Positions 1 to 8,671 of a DNA stretch of 24,680 nt are shown here, one piece after another. Under the pieces are notes generated by a model. That model ran no database searches and was not told where the DNA came from. It saw only the letters and a list, made by a program, of their open reading frames with translations. A program made the position numbers and the translations under genes. How positions within the stretch are numbered: position 1 is the first letter of the stretch; each line of letters starts with the position of its first letter. The DNA is from a virus: the IMG/VR virus record IMGVR_UViG_3300037184_000185, positions 1 to 24,680 of that record; one strand, 5' to 3'.

Positions 1-1497
1 TTGAAGGCAGCAAATTATGCTGCAAAATATCTCCTGAGTAAGTATGGTTCTGCCCATCTAATCGGTGAGCCAAAGGTTGAGCTAACCGCTACAGAGGGTC
101 CTACGGGCTCTAGCTTTGCATTTAGTGGTTCTATTTCTGTAACTGCAGACTCTGGGGCTATTTTGAATCCAGTAGTGGGGGTTAATATGACTGTGAATGA
201 GAACGATATTGAAGTTACTTCCGAAGATATTCCTGCCAATATTAGTTCAGCCCTTAATGCAGCTGAAGAGCATTCCGATCATGTTGTCGCTTCCTTGGAC
301 TCCTTCAAGTTGACAGATGATGGTACAAAATATTTGAAACTTAGTCACTCAGCCCTCCAGGATGCTAATCTTGGTTTAGTAGGTAAGATTGAATATGCAA
401 CCTCTCCTGATAAGTCTGAACTTTTACAGAGTATGGTTAAAGATGCAATGCTTGAAATGCCTATTACATTTACAGGTGAATTTAAAGAGCCAGTTATTGA
501 GAAAGTTGCTGAAGTAATTTCTAAACAAGCGGATAAGAAATGTCCTACCTGTAAGGGTCACGTTGAGAAGGAGGATTGGGTTTATTGTGAGAAGTGCAAA
601 CCTCTTGATAAAGTGAAAAAAGAAGTAAAGAAATCATGGCTTACTGACACAGAACCTCCTATGGCAGGGGCAGAATTTATGGAGTATGAATGTCCTGTTT
701 GTAAGGAAACTTTTGAAGACTATGATGTGAACCAACATGATAAAGCTTGCCCAGGTAAACTTGAAGTGATGCATGACGAAAAACCTGCTATTGCTATTCA
801 TGAGGATATGCCAAGAGCTTCCATGAGCGATTCTATGGCTCAGATGGCCCAGGCTGAATCACAAGTTCTTGCTTCTGCCAAAGATAAACTGGTAACAGAA
901 GCAGTCAATTCCTTAGTGGCTATGCTCCATGGTATGGGGTATGGAACAGCCAAAGTTGCTGAAGTAACTGATTCTACCGATGGCCTGGATATTATGGCAG
1001 CGGTTGATGATGCAGGAGCTGTTAAAGCCGTCAGTATTCCAGTCGCTATTAAAGATGCCAAAGTAGTTCTTCCAAAGAAATCATTGATATCAGCTCTTAT
1101 TTCTAAAGGTTTAGACATTCGAGCTAAGCTTTCCGAGCAGTTTGATTTAGATGTGCTAGAGAAGATGGCTGCTGCAGAAGAGAAGGCTGCTTATGAAGCA
1201 CGAGAAGCAGAAGCTATTCTTGCAGAAAAGCCAGTTGTAAAAGAAGCCAGTGGCAGCACTAATGAGCAATTCCTTGGTGAAACTGACACTCTTGAAGTCC
1301 AAAAACATCTCCTACCTAATCATGAAGAAATGAAGAAAGGTGATAAAATTTCAGATGGTGCCGATCAATGGGAGCTTGTTGATACGGAAGGTAATCAAAA
1401 TGATAAAAATGAAGGTTCTGCTTCTATTTGGAAATTTAAGAAATGTGCTCCTCCAAAGGCTGATGAAAAAGAACCAGAGACAAAGATTAAAGCATAA
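1..1497 (+). CDS. Unknown virion-associated zinc-ribbon protein, probably 5'-truncated
   Basis: The reading frame is open from the first base of the window, so the true start is probably upstream; the TTG at position 1 is not a supported start. The visible 498 residues begin with a Thr/Ser-rich, beta-like stretch (about residues 20-110). Two zinc-binding clusters follow: C181-x2-C184 with C196-x2-C199, then C231-x2-C234 with H246-x3-C250. A helical Ala/Glu-rich segment covers roughly residues 270-415. The C-terminus is highly charged. I do not recognise the family. It lies upstream of a second large protein with similar CxxC ribbons and of the terminase, so a structural or assembly role is inferred from position only. 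An E-A-S-G sequence at residue 416 resembles the K/E-A-S motifs seen in other proteins of this window. Confidence 0.7.
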   Translation: MKAANYAAKYLLSKYGSAHLIGEPKVELTATEGPTGSSFAFSGSISVTADSGAILNPVVGVNMTVNENDIEVTSEDIPANISSALNAAEEHSDHVVASLDSFKLTDDGTKYLKLSHSALQDANLGLVGKIEYATSPDKSELLQSMVKDAMLEMPITFTGEFKEPVIEKVAEVISKQADKKCPTCKGHVEKEDWVYCEKCKPLDKVKKEVKKSWLTDTEPPMAGAEFMEYECPVCKETFEDYDVNQHDKACPGKLEVMHDEKPAIAIHEDMPRASMSDSMAQMAQAESQVLASAKDKLVTEAVNSLVAMLHGMGYGTAKVAEVTDSTDGLDIMAAVDDAGAVKAVSIPVAIKDAKVVLPKKSLISALISKGLDIRAKLSEQFDLDVLEKMAAAEEKAAYEAREAEAILAEKPVVKEASGSTNEQFLGETDTLEVQKHLLPNHEEMKKGDKISDGADQWELVDTEGNQNDKNEGSASIWKFKKCAPPKADEKEPETKIKA

Positions 1498-1524
1498 ATT
1501 TAAATTCCAGCTTAGGAGCCAACA

Positions 1525-4500
1525 ATGAATTTTTTCAGAGACGTTGTATCACATCTATTAAAAAATGCCTTTGAAGGGCATACCAAATTCTCCGTTGCTG
1601 ATAATACAGCAGTTGGAGATAATCCTATTCGTGCAATTTCTCTTGATGCAGTGCCAGCTAATGAGGATACATTGATCTCGTTATCCTGGGACGGTGGAGA
1701 GAAGCTGTTTGAAAAGACTCTTAGTGAGCAGGAAGCATCTCACCAGTTCGACCTAATTTCAACCGATCTAGCCGAAGTTGCAGCCCTTACAAAGCAGGGT
1801 GAATATGATGCTGCCAAAGATCTCATGAAGAAACTTGGTCAGAAGTATGCTGAAAATACGGGCGATATTGTAGATACGAATTTGCCTCCTCTTCATAATA
1901 CACAAGCGTCAAAAGATGAAGATGGCGGGGATAGTAAGTCATGCCCTGAGTGTGATAAACCTAATCAATTTGGAGAGATGTGTTCTGATTGTGAAGAAGA
2001 GCGTAATCGTCTTAATGCTTCACAGGATGATAAGCTTTGGCGTAAAGCTAAGATCACCATGCAGAATCTATGGTTCTCCACAACGGATGAATTGTTAGAT
2101 TATCAAGCAAAGCAGAAAGGTGCAGCAAAGCCTGGAGCTGACCAAGATCATATTCCACTTTGGGACAAAAATAAGAAAGCTCCTGCAGCTAAGGATCAAC
2201 TCGCTCCAGCTTCTCTCTCGTATGAAGATGTTGAGAATCAGAAAGAACGAGAACATGATGATATGCAGAAGCATATTGATGAAAAAATTAAGACTGAACT
2301 AGAGTCAGCTTTGCAGGAAAAAGCTGCTTCCGTATTTGGTCCTGATCAAGTTGAGCTTGTTAAAGTTCTTCGTAAAAATGGACGAAATTGGGATGAAGTT
2401 AAGAATATTCTCATTAAAGATTTCCATTTTGAGAAAGATGCAACTACAATCTTTGTAGATGAACAGCGTCAAGGATCTGATCCAACAGGTATCGAAGTAG
2501 AGCCTCCTGAAGAGAAGAAAGAGGAAAAGCCTCTTACTCCTCCAGAGGATTTAGTTTCTCCTGAGACGCATGAGAAACTACTCAAAGACCACGAAGATAA
2601 AAAAAAAGATGAATCCCCTGTAAAAGAACCTGGATTCTCCCCTAAAGAAGTTATGGACATTCCAGAAGATGCCGAGATCACCGATGAATCATCTCAGCAG
2701 GAGAAATGTCCTTCTTGTGGACATATGAAACCCCTGAAGGGTGAATGCCCAGGCTGTAAACGTTGTGATTGTGAGCAGGGACATGCATCTTCACTAGATA
2801 ATGAAATTGCTCGTGCAGATAATGACGAGATCCATAAAGTTGCTATAGCTTCTACCAATCTTCAAGAGGGCGATAGGGTTTATATCGATACAGATAGTGT
2901 AGAATGGGGCCGTGTAGTTGGACCTGCAACTATTCTAGAAAATCCAGTTCTAAACAGACATAATATTTTGGTTAATGTTGAATCTGTAAGAGCAGATATT
3001 TTAGTTCCTTTTAAAGACATTCTTAGACAAGCTTCTCTTAAAACAGCTGCAGATGATTTAAATCCACTTCAAGAACCTATTCAAGAAAAACCCACCTCCT
3101 CTGTACCACAGCAAGATAAAGTTCCCATGGGAAAAGCTCCTCTAGATCATAATGCCCCTCAGAAGGGGGATAGAGTTTTTGTGTCTTCAGATCTTACTGA
3201 TGAAAAGGCAGGATTTGAAGCTACCTTTATTTCTATGTACAAATCCCAGGGAGTAGATTTCTCTATCGTTGAAACAGACAATGGGGATTTGCTGGATATT
3301 GAATCTCATCGTGTAGTCAAAACATCTGAAGGTGATAGTGCTGGATCTACAGGTGCCCAGGATACCGAACCAGTAATGGAACCAGAGATTGCTACCACTA
3401 AAGAGGAAGATATTCCTGTAACTCCTAAGATGGATGACTTGCATAGTTTGAGTTCCCTAGATACAGAATCTGCTAGATTAAAACCTGGAGATCATGTACG
3501 TGTAGCAGAAGGTTCTGGGCTTGATTCGGGTAGAATTGGTGTGGTTGTTGACCAAAGAGAATTTCAAACTGAAGTAGGAACTAATGAACGTATGGTCCCA
3601 AATATTCCTGGGCATTATAAGCCTGTGGATTGGGCAAGAGAAGTTGCTATTCGCTATGATGACGATGGTTCGCTTCAAACAGTGTTTAAAAATAGACTAT
3701 TTCCTGTTGAAGCGCAAGCTTCCCAGGATGCATTAGCATCTATTAAAACTAGAGCAGAGCAACTATTGAAGAATGTAGAAGGTATGGGTAAGACTTCCTA
3801 TATGTTTGTTAGGAAGGGTCTAGAGAAACATGCTAATGATTCAGCCTTTGAAGGTAATGGGTGGGTTAGAGTATGGGTTCAAGAAGATGAAGTTGCTTCA
3901 AATTCTAAATATCCTGAAATTTTAAAAATGCCAGATGAGGCTGCTCGTATTGAAGCATTGAAAGAGCTTGCACGAGAAATTGCTCATGAGGCATTAAGTT
4001 TAGCAGATAGTAGTGCAGCCAAAGTTGGGGTACAGAATTATATTGAATCTTTGTCACCTTCTGATCATGATAGGATTGATTGGGTTGCACTGGCAAGTCC
4101 TGTAAATGAAGAGGAAGAGGATGCTAAATTTGAACAAGGCATGGCTGATAAATATGGTCCTGATGCAGCTATTCCCCCAAAGGCTAAATCTTCTTTAGAA
4201 CCTAAAGTAGAAAAGAAATCTTCTGATTTTGAGAAAGGAATTTCTCAGAATAAGACCTCTGCTGAACCAGAAGTAGCCCCTAAGACTCAATTCAAGGACT
4301 ATAAAATCACACCCAAATATACGCCAAAGGAAGAGGCTGTTCCAGCTACGCCTGAGATGAATGAAGTATTCTCTAAGATGGATGCCCTAGAGCACAACCT
4401 TGCTACCTTAGAGACTGCTAGAAAGCAACTTCAGGCTAAGCTGAAGGAAGAACTTGCTAAGATGGATCAACAGGGTAATCGTGTTGAGATGGAAGCAGAA

Positions 4501-4854
4501 TTTCAAGCATCTATTGAGAAAGCAGGTGTTCTAATTAGTGCTGTTGAATCGAAGGTTGTTTCCTGGAAAGATAAACTTTATACGGTGCAGACAGAACAGA
4601 TTGACTTGGTTCCAGGTCTTACCCTTACCGATTGGCTTGAAAAATTTAAAAAACGTTTCGACGAGGCTGAAAAATTTATTACTGATGTGAAAAATGGGAT
4701 GTTGAGTCAAGCAAAACGAGTAGTTGAGAAGACACTTATACGTTGGCCCAATAAAAAAAGCTCCATAAATAAAGAAGCATCTTTACTAGATGATTTGAAT
4801 CATTATAATGATGAACTGATGGCAGCTTTAAGAGAATTAAGCAGCCCTCTATAA
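1525..4854 (+). CDS. Large modular protein with two zinc ribbons, three SH3-like repeats and a coiled-coil C-terminus (unknown function)
   Basis: 1109 residues, starting at an ATG preceded by TTAGGAG. Visible modules, in order: a zinc ribbon (C140-x2-C143, C153-x2-C156); a long Lys/Glu/Pro-rich, probably disordered linker (about 200-390); a second Cys cluster (C395, C398, C408, C411, C414, C416); three segments that each begin with a G-D-[RH]-V-[YFR]-[IV] strand (near residues 449, 548 and 655) and look like small SH3/KOW-type barrels; a mixed segment around 750-890; another disordered stretch; and a predicted coiled coil around 960-1080. The make-up suggests a scaffolding or multi-partner virion protein, but I do not recognise a family. 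A-S dipeptides after basic or acidic residues (A503-S504, A1085-S1086) are candidate processing sites. A HNH gene starts 2 bases after its stop codon. Confidence 0.8.
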   Translation: MNFFRDVVSHLLKNAFEGHTKFSVADNTAVGDNPIRAISLDAVPANEDTLISLSWDGGEKLFEKTLSEQEASHQFDLISTDLAEVAALTKQGEYDAAKDLMKKLGQKYAENTGDIVDTNLPPLHNTQASKDEDGGDSKSCPECDKPNQFGEMCSDCEEERNRLNASQDDKLWRKAKITMQNLWFSTTDELLDYQAKQKGAAKPGADQDHIPLWDKNKKAPAAKDQLAPASLSYEDVENQKEREHDDMQKHIDEKIKTELESALQEKAASVFGPDQVELVKVLRKNGRNWDEVKNILIKDFHFEKDATTIFVDEQRQGSDPTGIEVEPPEEKKEEKPLTPPEDLVSPETHEKLLKDHEDKKKDESPVKEPGFSPKEVMDIPEDAEITDESSQQEKCPSCGHMKPLKGECPGCKRCDCEQGHASSLDNEIARADNDEIHKVAIASTNLQEGDRVYIDTDSVEWGRVVGPATILENPVLNRHNILVNVESVRADILVPFKDILRQASLKTAADDLNPLQEPIQEKPTSSVPQQDKVPMGKAPLDHNAPQKGDRVFVSSDLTDEKAGFEATFISMYKSQGVDFSIVETDNGDLLDIESHRVVKTSEGDSAGSTGAQDTEPVMEPEIATTKEEDIPVTPKMDDLHSLSSLDTESARLKPGDHVRVAEGSGLDSGRIGVVVDQREFQTEVGTNERMVPNIPGHYKPVDWAREVAIRYDDDGSLQTVFKNRLFPVEAQASQDALASIKTRAEQLLKNVEGMGKTSYMFVRKGLEKHANDSAFEGNGWVRVWVQEDEVASNSKYPEILKMPDEAARIEALKELAREIAHEALSLADSSAAKVGVQNYIESLSPSDHDRIDWVALASPVNEEEEDAKFEQGMADKYGPDAAIPPKAKSSLEPKVEKKSSDFEKGISQNKTSAEPEVAPKTQFKDYKITPKYTPKEEAVPATPEMNEVFSKMDALEHNLATLETARKQLQAKLKEELAKMDQQGNRVEMEAEFQASIEKAGVLISAVESKVVSWKDKLYTVQTEQIDLVPGLTLTDWLEKFKKRFDEAEKFITDVKNGMLSQAKRVVEKTLIRWPNKKSSINKEASLLDDLNHYNDELMAALRELSSPL

Positions 4855-4856
4855 TT

Positions 4857-5315
4857 ATGGTAAAAGGTAATACAAAACGATTCTGTAAAAAAGGCCACGA
4901 TTTTAAAATTGTTGAACGTGATGCCGAGGGACGTTGTAAGCCTTGTAGAGAGGCATATATTAAATCAGACAAGTATCAAACATCTCATAAAGCAGTTACT
5001 AAAAAATGGCAGGAAGATAATAGGGCTTATAAGAGTGAACAAGTTAGAGAATGGCAATACAGGAAGAAATTTGGTATTACTATACAAGAGTATAACGTGA
5101 TGTTAGCTGAACAGAATAATAGTTGTGCTGTTTGTGAAAGATCACAAACTGATTTTAAGAGAAAGTTTGCCGTAGATCATGATCACAAAACAGGTAAAGT
5201 TAGAAGGTTACTCTGCGATAATTGTAATCATGCTCTTGGGATGGTTAATGACAATCCCATTATATTACAGAAATTAATTTTATACTTGGAGAAATACAAT
5301 CGAATTCCTGCTTAA
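4857..5315 (+). CDS. HNH endonuclease, recombination endonuclease VII-like, with N-terminal zinc module
   Basis: 152 residues. The N-terminus carries a C-x3-H...C-x2-C module (C10, H14, C27, C30), which recurs in the other two HNH genes of this window and is common at the N-terminus of phage HNH proteins. The C-terminal half has the endonuclease VII pattern: C90-x2-C93, the D-H-D-H catalytic segment at 107-110, then C120-x2-C123-N-H. The paired cysteines would bind a structural zinc and the D-H-D-H segment the catalytic metal. Endonuclease VII-like enzymes cut branched DNA in T4, but stand-alone copies between structural genes usually behave as homing nucleases. The gene starts 2 bases after the upstream stop and has no clear SD, so translation is probably coupled to that gene. 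Confidence 0.9.
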   Translation: MVKGNTKRFCKKGHDFKIVERDAEGRCKPCREAYIKSDKYQTSHKAVTKKWQEDNRAYKSEQVREWQYRKKFGITIQEYNVMLAEQNNSCAVCERSQTDFKRKFAVDHDHKTGKVRRLLCDNCNHALGMVNDNPIILQKLILYLEKYNRIPA

Positions 5316-5334
5316 CCTTCTCACAGATCCAAAA

Positions 5335-5550
5335 ATGTTGTCTGTCTTGACGTTTCCTACCGTTGCAATAATGGTATTGTCTTTTGCACTGTATAAACTT
5401 TTTCAGAAATATGATCGTCTACAAGAGCAACGCTTACATGAGTGGAAGAGCATGGTAGAAGATTACAACCATCTTGCTAAGGATATCAATAATACCTTAG
5501 ATTTACTCATTAAATTGAGTGGTAAAAATAGCAATGGAGGCAGTAAATAA
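5335..5550 (+). CDS. Small single-pass membrane protein (unknown)
   Basis: 71 residues from the ATG. Residues 1-20 form a hydrophobic segment long enough for one membrane span, followed by a charged, helical tail rich in Gln, Glu and Lys. The ATG has no convincing SD. The frame stays open upstream to about 5278. A GGAG at 5288-5291 lies 7 bases before an ATC codon at 5299 that would add residues reading E-F-L-L-N-L-L-T-D-P-K, so the natural protein may be longer or may have lost its original start when the HNH gene was inserted. Small phage proteins of this shape are sometimes holin-like, but nothing in the sequence proves that here. The stop lies 1 base before the next start codon. Confidence 0.6.
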   Translation: MLSVLTFPTVAIMVLSFALYKLFQKYDRLQEQRLHEWKSMVEDYNHLAKDINNTLDLLIKLSGKNSNGGSK

Positions 5551-5551
5551 C

Positions 5552-5725
5552 ATGAGTGCTGACAAGGTTAAGAAAATTGATCATGAAGTAAAAGAAATTC
5601 ACTCGCAAATTAAGAAATCCAATCTCGTTTTAAGACAAAGGATGAAAGATATCCAAGTCGAGATGGAAGAGTGGGATTCTTTAGGTGGACTTACAGATGG
5701 CGAAAGCGACGGGTATATGCATTAA
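5552..5725 (+). CDS. Small helical protein (unknown)
   Basis: 57 residues, starting at the ATG at 5552, which has GGAGG at 5536-5540 at good spacing; an in-frame ATG at 5519 lacks an SD and would overlap the previous gene. The protein is almost entirely charged and helical, with a probable coiled coil over residues 5-40 and an acidic C-terminus. No family is recognised. It lies between a small membrane protein and a short cysteine protein, just upstream of terminase. The position would suit a small packaging or assembly factor, but there is no sequence evidence that it is the small terminase subunit. Confidence 0.6.
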   Translation: MSADKVKKIDHEVKEIHSQIKKSNLVLRQRMKDIQVEMEEWDSLGGLTDGESDGYMH

Positions 5726-5855
5726 GAAAGATGAGCATGACTATACAGAAATATACTCATTTCTCATGGGAACAGAATTCTTATTAAAAGGATTTTGGCG
5801 TATATACCGTTGTAATGATTGCCGTGATCTGCAGCTCATTTCAAGCGAAAAATAA
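5697..5855 (+). CDS. Very short cysteine-containing protein (unknown)
   Basis: 52 residues, overlapping the end of the preceding gene by 29 bases in another frame. The ATG at 5697 is preceded by AGGTGG at 5683-5688, about 8 bases away. The product has a hydrophobic/aromatic centre and a C-terminal C-x2-C pair (C39, C42), so it could hold half a zinc site or dimerise through metal. No family is recognised. Support comes from the SD, the continuous frame filling most of the gap before terminase and the non-random composition; it could still be a chance frame. Confidence 0.45.
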   Translation: MAKATGICIKKDEHDYTEIYSFLMGTEFLLKGFWRIYRCNDCRDLQLISSEK

Positions 5856-5893
5856 ATTTATTTTATCGTATAAAGATAAGGTACGGAGTAATA

Positions 5894-7558
5894 ATGTCTA
5901 GATTCGATCTCATGCTGGAGCAGGATTTACCAGCGCAACTTGCAAATGTAACTGAATTGGCTATGAATTCCAGTTATTGGTCCCTATCAGAATTAGGTAT
6001 TGATTTATATGATAATCAGGTAGAAATAATCAATGCTATAATGGATCTCAGTATTCCCTATGTTGGTGTGCTTGCTTCTCGTGGTTCTGGAAAGACTTAT
6101 TCCGTTGCTATTGCTATTGTAAAACTGTGTCTGGATAATCCAGGATTTCGTGTCGGTATCTTTGGACCTAAAGCTGATACATCAAAACGTTTGGTAAAAG
6201 AAGATATTATTGGGCGTATTCTTTCTCCTACCTCTAAAGTTTATGATCAGATCGATTGGAACCGTACTTCGAATTCCTTCATTCAATTTAAAAATGGATC
6301 AAATGTAAAGGCATTATCAGCTTCTCCAACAGCTACCCAGGAATCTGAGCACTTTCATGTCCTAGTATTAGATGAAGCTCATAGAACTAGCGACTTTGTG
6401 GTTAAAGAAAAATTGGTCCCAATGCTTGGTAGTTTTTCGATTGCGAAAACTATTAAGATTGGGATTTCTCTTTATAAAAACAACTTTTGGCATAGCTGTA
6501 ATGACAATGGCACTCGCTATAAAGTTTTACGTAAAAGTTGGGCTGAATGTGATATCTACTGGCTGCAGGGATCTATCCGTTACCAGGGAAGGGATTATCC
6601 AAAGCGTATTGTAGATCTGATGCCCAAATCCGTTAAGGAAAAGATCTTCCCCCTTCAATTTGATGAGAAGGGTATGGATTTATGGTTTGATAGCGTAGAA
6701 GGGTATTCTGAGATTGAATGGAACACTCAGTATGAGATGATATGGATGGAAGATATCAATCTCGTTCTATCAGGTGATCAGCAAAAGAAACTTGCTTCAG
6801 GATTATTTGGTATCCTTAAAGCAGGTCGTCCTGAGATGACAGAGAAGTATTATTTTGGCTTGGATACAGCCTCTGGAACTTTGATGCCTGGACAGAAAGA
6901 TCTAGACTGGACTGTTCTAACAATTTTAAGAAAGAACCAGGATAATACCAAAGACATAGTAGCTAAGTATATGTGGCAGGGTGAAACTACTACACAGATG
7001 CAAGAGATCAGAGATTTAGTCCATCCTATTGATGGCACCTTTAAGTGTGTTATGGGATTAGCTGACTTTTCGAACTTCGCTATCGGTCTAGTAGATATCT
7101 TTAAGAAAGAAGGCATCCCAATAGCGGGTGTTAGCTTTGGTTCAAAGGAACCAATCACAAATAAGAACTACAAAAACGCTATGGTAGATCAATTCGTTTT
7201 TGAACTTGACAATGGAAGAGTACAGTATCCAAGTCTCGAAACTATCAAAAAAAATAAATTTTTTAAAGAAGGCTATGAACAGTGGGGTCTGCTAGAAAGG
7301 CATCGTAGTAGTGCTGGTATTAATGATAAAATTTTCGTAGAGGCTTCTGCTGGGCATGATGATCATGTTTCAGCTGACATACTTGCCGTCTGGTGTGCTG
7401 ACCAAGAGAAGTCTTATGCAGGTAAGGTTGTACGCACTATGCAGAACATTCCAGCTCCTATGGCAGGTCCAAATAATTTAAGCGGAAATACAATTCCTTT
7501 ACCTGGGCAGAATGGTGATCCTAATGCTGGTAAATATCTAAAGGACAGGTTAATATAA
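5894..7558 (+). CDS. Terminase large subunit (ATPase and nuclease)
   Basis: 554 residues, the usual length. This is the motor that moves DNA into the procapsid through the portal and cuts it. The N-terminal ATPase has Walker A (A-S-R-G-S-G-K-T, residues 61-68) and Walker B followed by the catalytic Glu (V-L-V-L-D160-E161-A-H). The C-terminal RNase H-like nuclease starts with F-G-L-D324-T-A-S-G and D-W-T-V-L-T. A second acidic residue is D391 (L-A-D-F), and the last metal-binding motif is G-H-D-D...S-A-D (residues 488-495). The ATG at 5894 follows an ACGGAG SD. No intein or intron interrupts it. A HNH gene begins 2 bases after its stop, and the portal is downstream, as in most tailed phages. 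Confidence 0.97.
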   Translation: MSRFDLMLEQDLPAQLANVTELAMNSSYWSLSELGIDLYDNQVEIINAIMDLSIPYVGVLASRGSGKTYSVAIAIVKLCLDNPGFRVGIFGPKADTSKRLVKEDIIGRILSPTSKVYDQIDWNRTSNSFIQFKNGSNVKALSASPTATQESEHFHVLVLDEAHRTSDFVVKEKLVPMLGSFSIAKTIKIGISLYKNNFWHSCNDNGTRYKVLRKSWAECDIYWLQGSIRYQGRDYPKRIVDLMPKSVKEKIFPLQFDEKGMDLWFDSVEGYSEIEWNTQYEMIWMEDINLVLSGDQQKKLASGLFGILKAGRPEMTEKYYFGLDTASGTLMPGQKDLDWTVLTILRKNQDNTKDIVAKYMWQGETTTQMQEIRDLVHPIDGTFKCVMGLADFSNFAIGLVDIFKKEGIPIAGVSFGSKEPITNKNYKNAMVDQFVFELDNGRVQYPSLETIKKNKFFKEGYEQWGLLERHRSSAGINDKIFVEASAGHDDHVSADILAVWCADQEKSYAGKVVRTMQNIPAPMAGPNNLSGNTIPLPGQNGDPNAGKYLKDRLI

Positions 7559-7560
7559 TT

Positions 7561-8124
7561 ATGGCTAGTAAACCAAGAAAAGTTTGTAAAAAAGGGCATA
7601 ATAAAGATATTACTGGTCGAACTTCTGATGGGCATTGTTTACTATGCAGAATTGATTATCATTCTAAACCACATATATCTACACAACAATTTTGTATACA
7701 GGGACATGATACTTTTGTTATGGGCAGAGATAAGCATGGAAGTTGTGCAGAATGTAAAAGACTTACATATATTCCACATCCTAGACAACCAAAGCAATTT
7801 TGTCCTAAAGGGCATGATACCTTTATAATGGGTAGAGATAAATGGAGCCAATGTAAAGAATGCAACAGATTTGAACAGAGAGAAAGGTTGCATAAACATA
7901 GAGTCTTATTAGACAATGCAAAAAATAAACCATGTGCTGATTGTGGAGTTAAATATGATCCTTGGGTTATGGATTTTGATCATTTAAGAGACAAAAAATT
8001 TACAATTAGTGGTAAAGCATCTCAAGGGTATTCTTTAGAGAAACTTCTGGCTGAGATTGCTAAATGTGACGTAGTATGCTCTAACTGTCATAGAATTAGG
8101 ACGCACAAAAGAAGGATAGGTTAA
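7561..8124 (+). CDS. HNH homing endonuclease with three tandem zinc modules
   Basis: 187 residues. The first 105 residues contain three copies of a C-x3-H...C-x2-C module: C9/H13/C26/C29, C45/H49/C62/C65 and C81/H85/C98/C101, about 36 residues apart. Copies two and three share the core G-H-D-T-F-[VI]-M-G-R-D-K. These are likely DNA-reading zinc knuckles. The HNH nuclease follows: C125-x2-C128, D140-H141, then C173-x2-C176-H177. The gene starts 2 bases after the terminase stop, in the same junction sequence (TATAATTATGG) found before the HNH gene at 4857. It has no good SD, so coupled translation is likely. It is probably a selfish element placed next to a conserved gene. Confidence 0.92.
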   Translation: MASKPRKVCKKGHNKDITGRTSDGHCLLCRIDYHSKPHISTQQFCIQGHDTFVMGRDKHGSCAECKRLTYIPHPRQPKQFCPKGHDTFIMGRDKWSQCKECNRFEQRERLHKHRVLLDNAKNKPCADCGVKYDPWVMDFDHLRDKKFTISGKASQGYSLEKLLAEIAKCDVVCSNCHRIRTHKRRIG

Positions 8125-8162
8125 CATAATTTCATAAGTAAATAACAATACTAAAAAACAAG

Positions 8163-8191
8163 TTGGATTTGATAAGATATTGGTGTATACT
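8163..8191 (+). promoter_or_regulatory. Probable sigma70-type promoter upstream of the portal operon
   Basis: TTGGAT (8163-8168), a 17-base spacer and TATACT (8186-8191) make a good match to a bacterial vegetative promoter. Transcription would begin near 8198 and give a leader of about 40 bases before the ATG at 8236. The -10 hexamer is identical to that of the promoter at 19337-19365. It lies in the only sizeable gap (8125-8235) between the HNH gene and the next gene. Confidence 0.55.
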
Positions 8192-8235
8192 TAATAGTGG
8201 AAGAGTGAATCCTACCAAGGTTGGTAAGAAATTGT

Positions 8236-8670
8236 ATGCGATCAGACAAAACACTTGACGAGGCTCGTAAATATCTTTTGTATGTAGCCGATGCTCTACA
8301 GTCGGTTGCACAATCCTATTCTATAGAGAAACAAGATAAAGAGGTTCTACAAAAATTTGCTGATGATCTTTTCGGGTATTCAAAGGGTCTTGAGCAATTG
8401 AAGAACCGTATGGTTTATGGAGAGCAGCAGAAGAAAAAAGTTGCAGTCACTGCTGAGTTGGAAGGAATCTATGAGTCTCAGAAACGTAATACAGAAAAAG
8501 CGCGTAATAACCTTCGTATTATAAGAGCTGTTTGGAAGAAAGCTGTTGACTCAGGTGTTGAGAGGGATATTGAAGAAGCTAGGGCTCGTATGTTGTATTA
8601 CAAGAAGCAGAATTTTATTGCTGAGCAGCTTGAATTGAAAGCGAAACGAGATTTTGAGCAAGGAGCTTAA
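8236..8670 (+). CDS. Coiled-coil protein upstream of the portal (unknown)
   Basis: 144 residues from the ATG at 8236, which has GGTAAG a few bases upstream; an in-frame TTG at 8221 is possible but less likely. The product is almost wholly alpha-helical, rich in Lys, Glu, Gln and Ala with heptad-like spacing over residues 25-140, and has no cysteine cluster or membrane segment. It is the first gene after a probable promoter and ends 1 base before the portal start, so the two are probably co-transcribed. I do not recognise the family. A head assembly role is inferred from position only. Confidence 0.75.
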   Translation: MRSDKTLDEARKYLLYVADALQSVAQSYSIEKQDKEVLQKFADDLFGYSKGLEQLKNRMVYGEQQKKKVAVTAELEGIYESQKRNTEKARNNLRIIRAVWKKAVDSGVERDIEEARARMLYYKKQNFIAEQLELKAKRDFEQGA

Positions 8671-8671
8671 T

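Noticed and set aside
8654-8671. TTG start for the portal gene
   Set aside because: Lies inside the previous gene and before the AAGGAG that serves the ATG at 8672.
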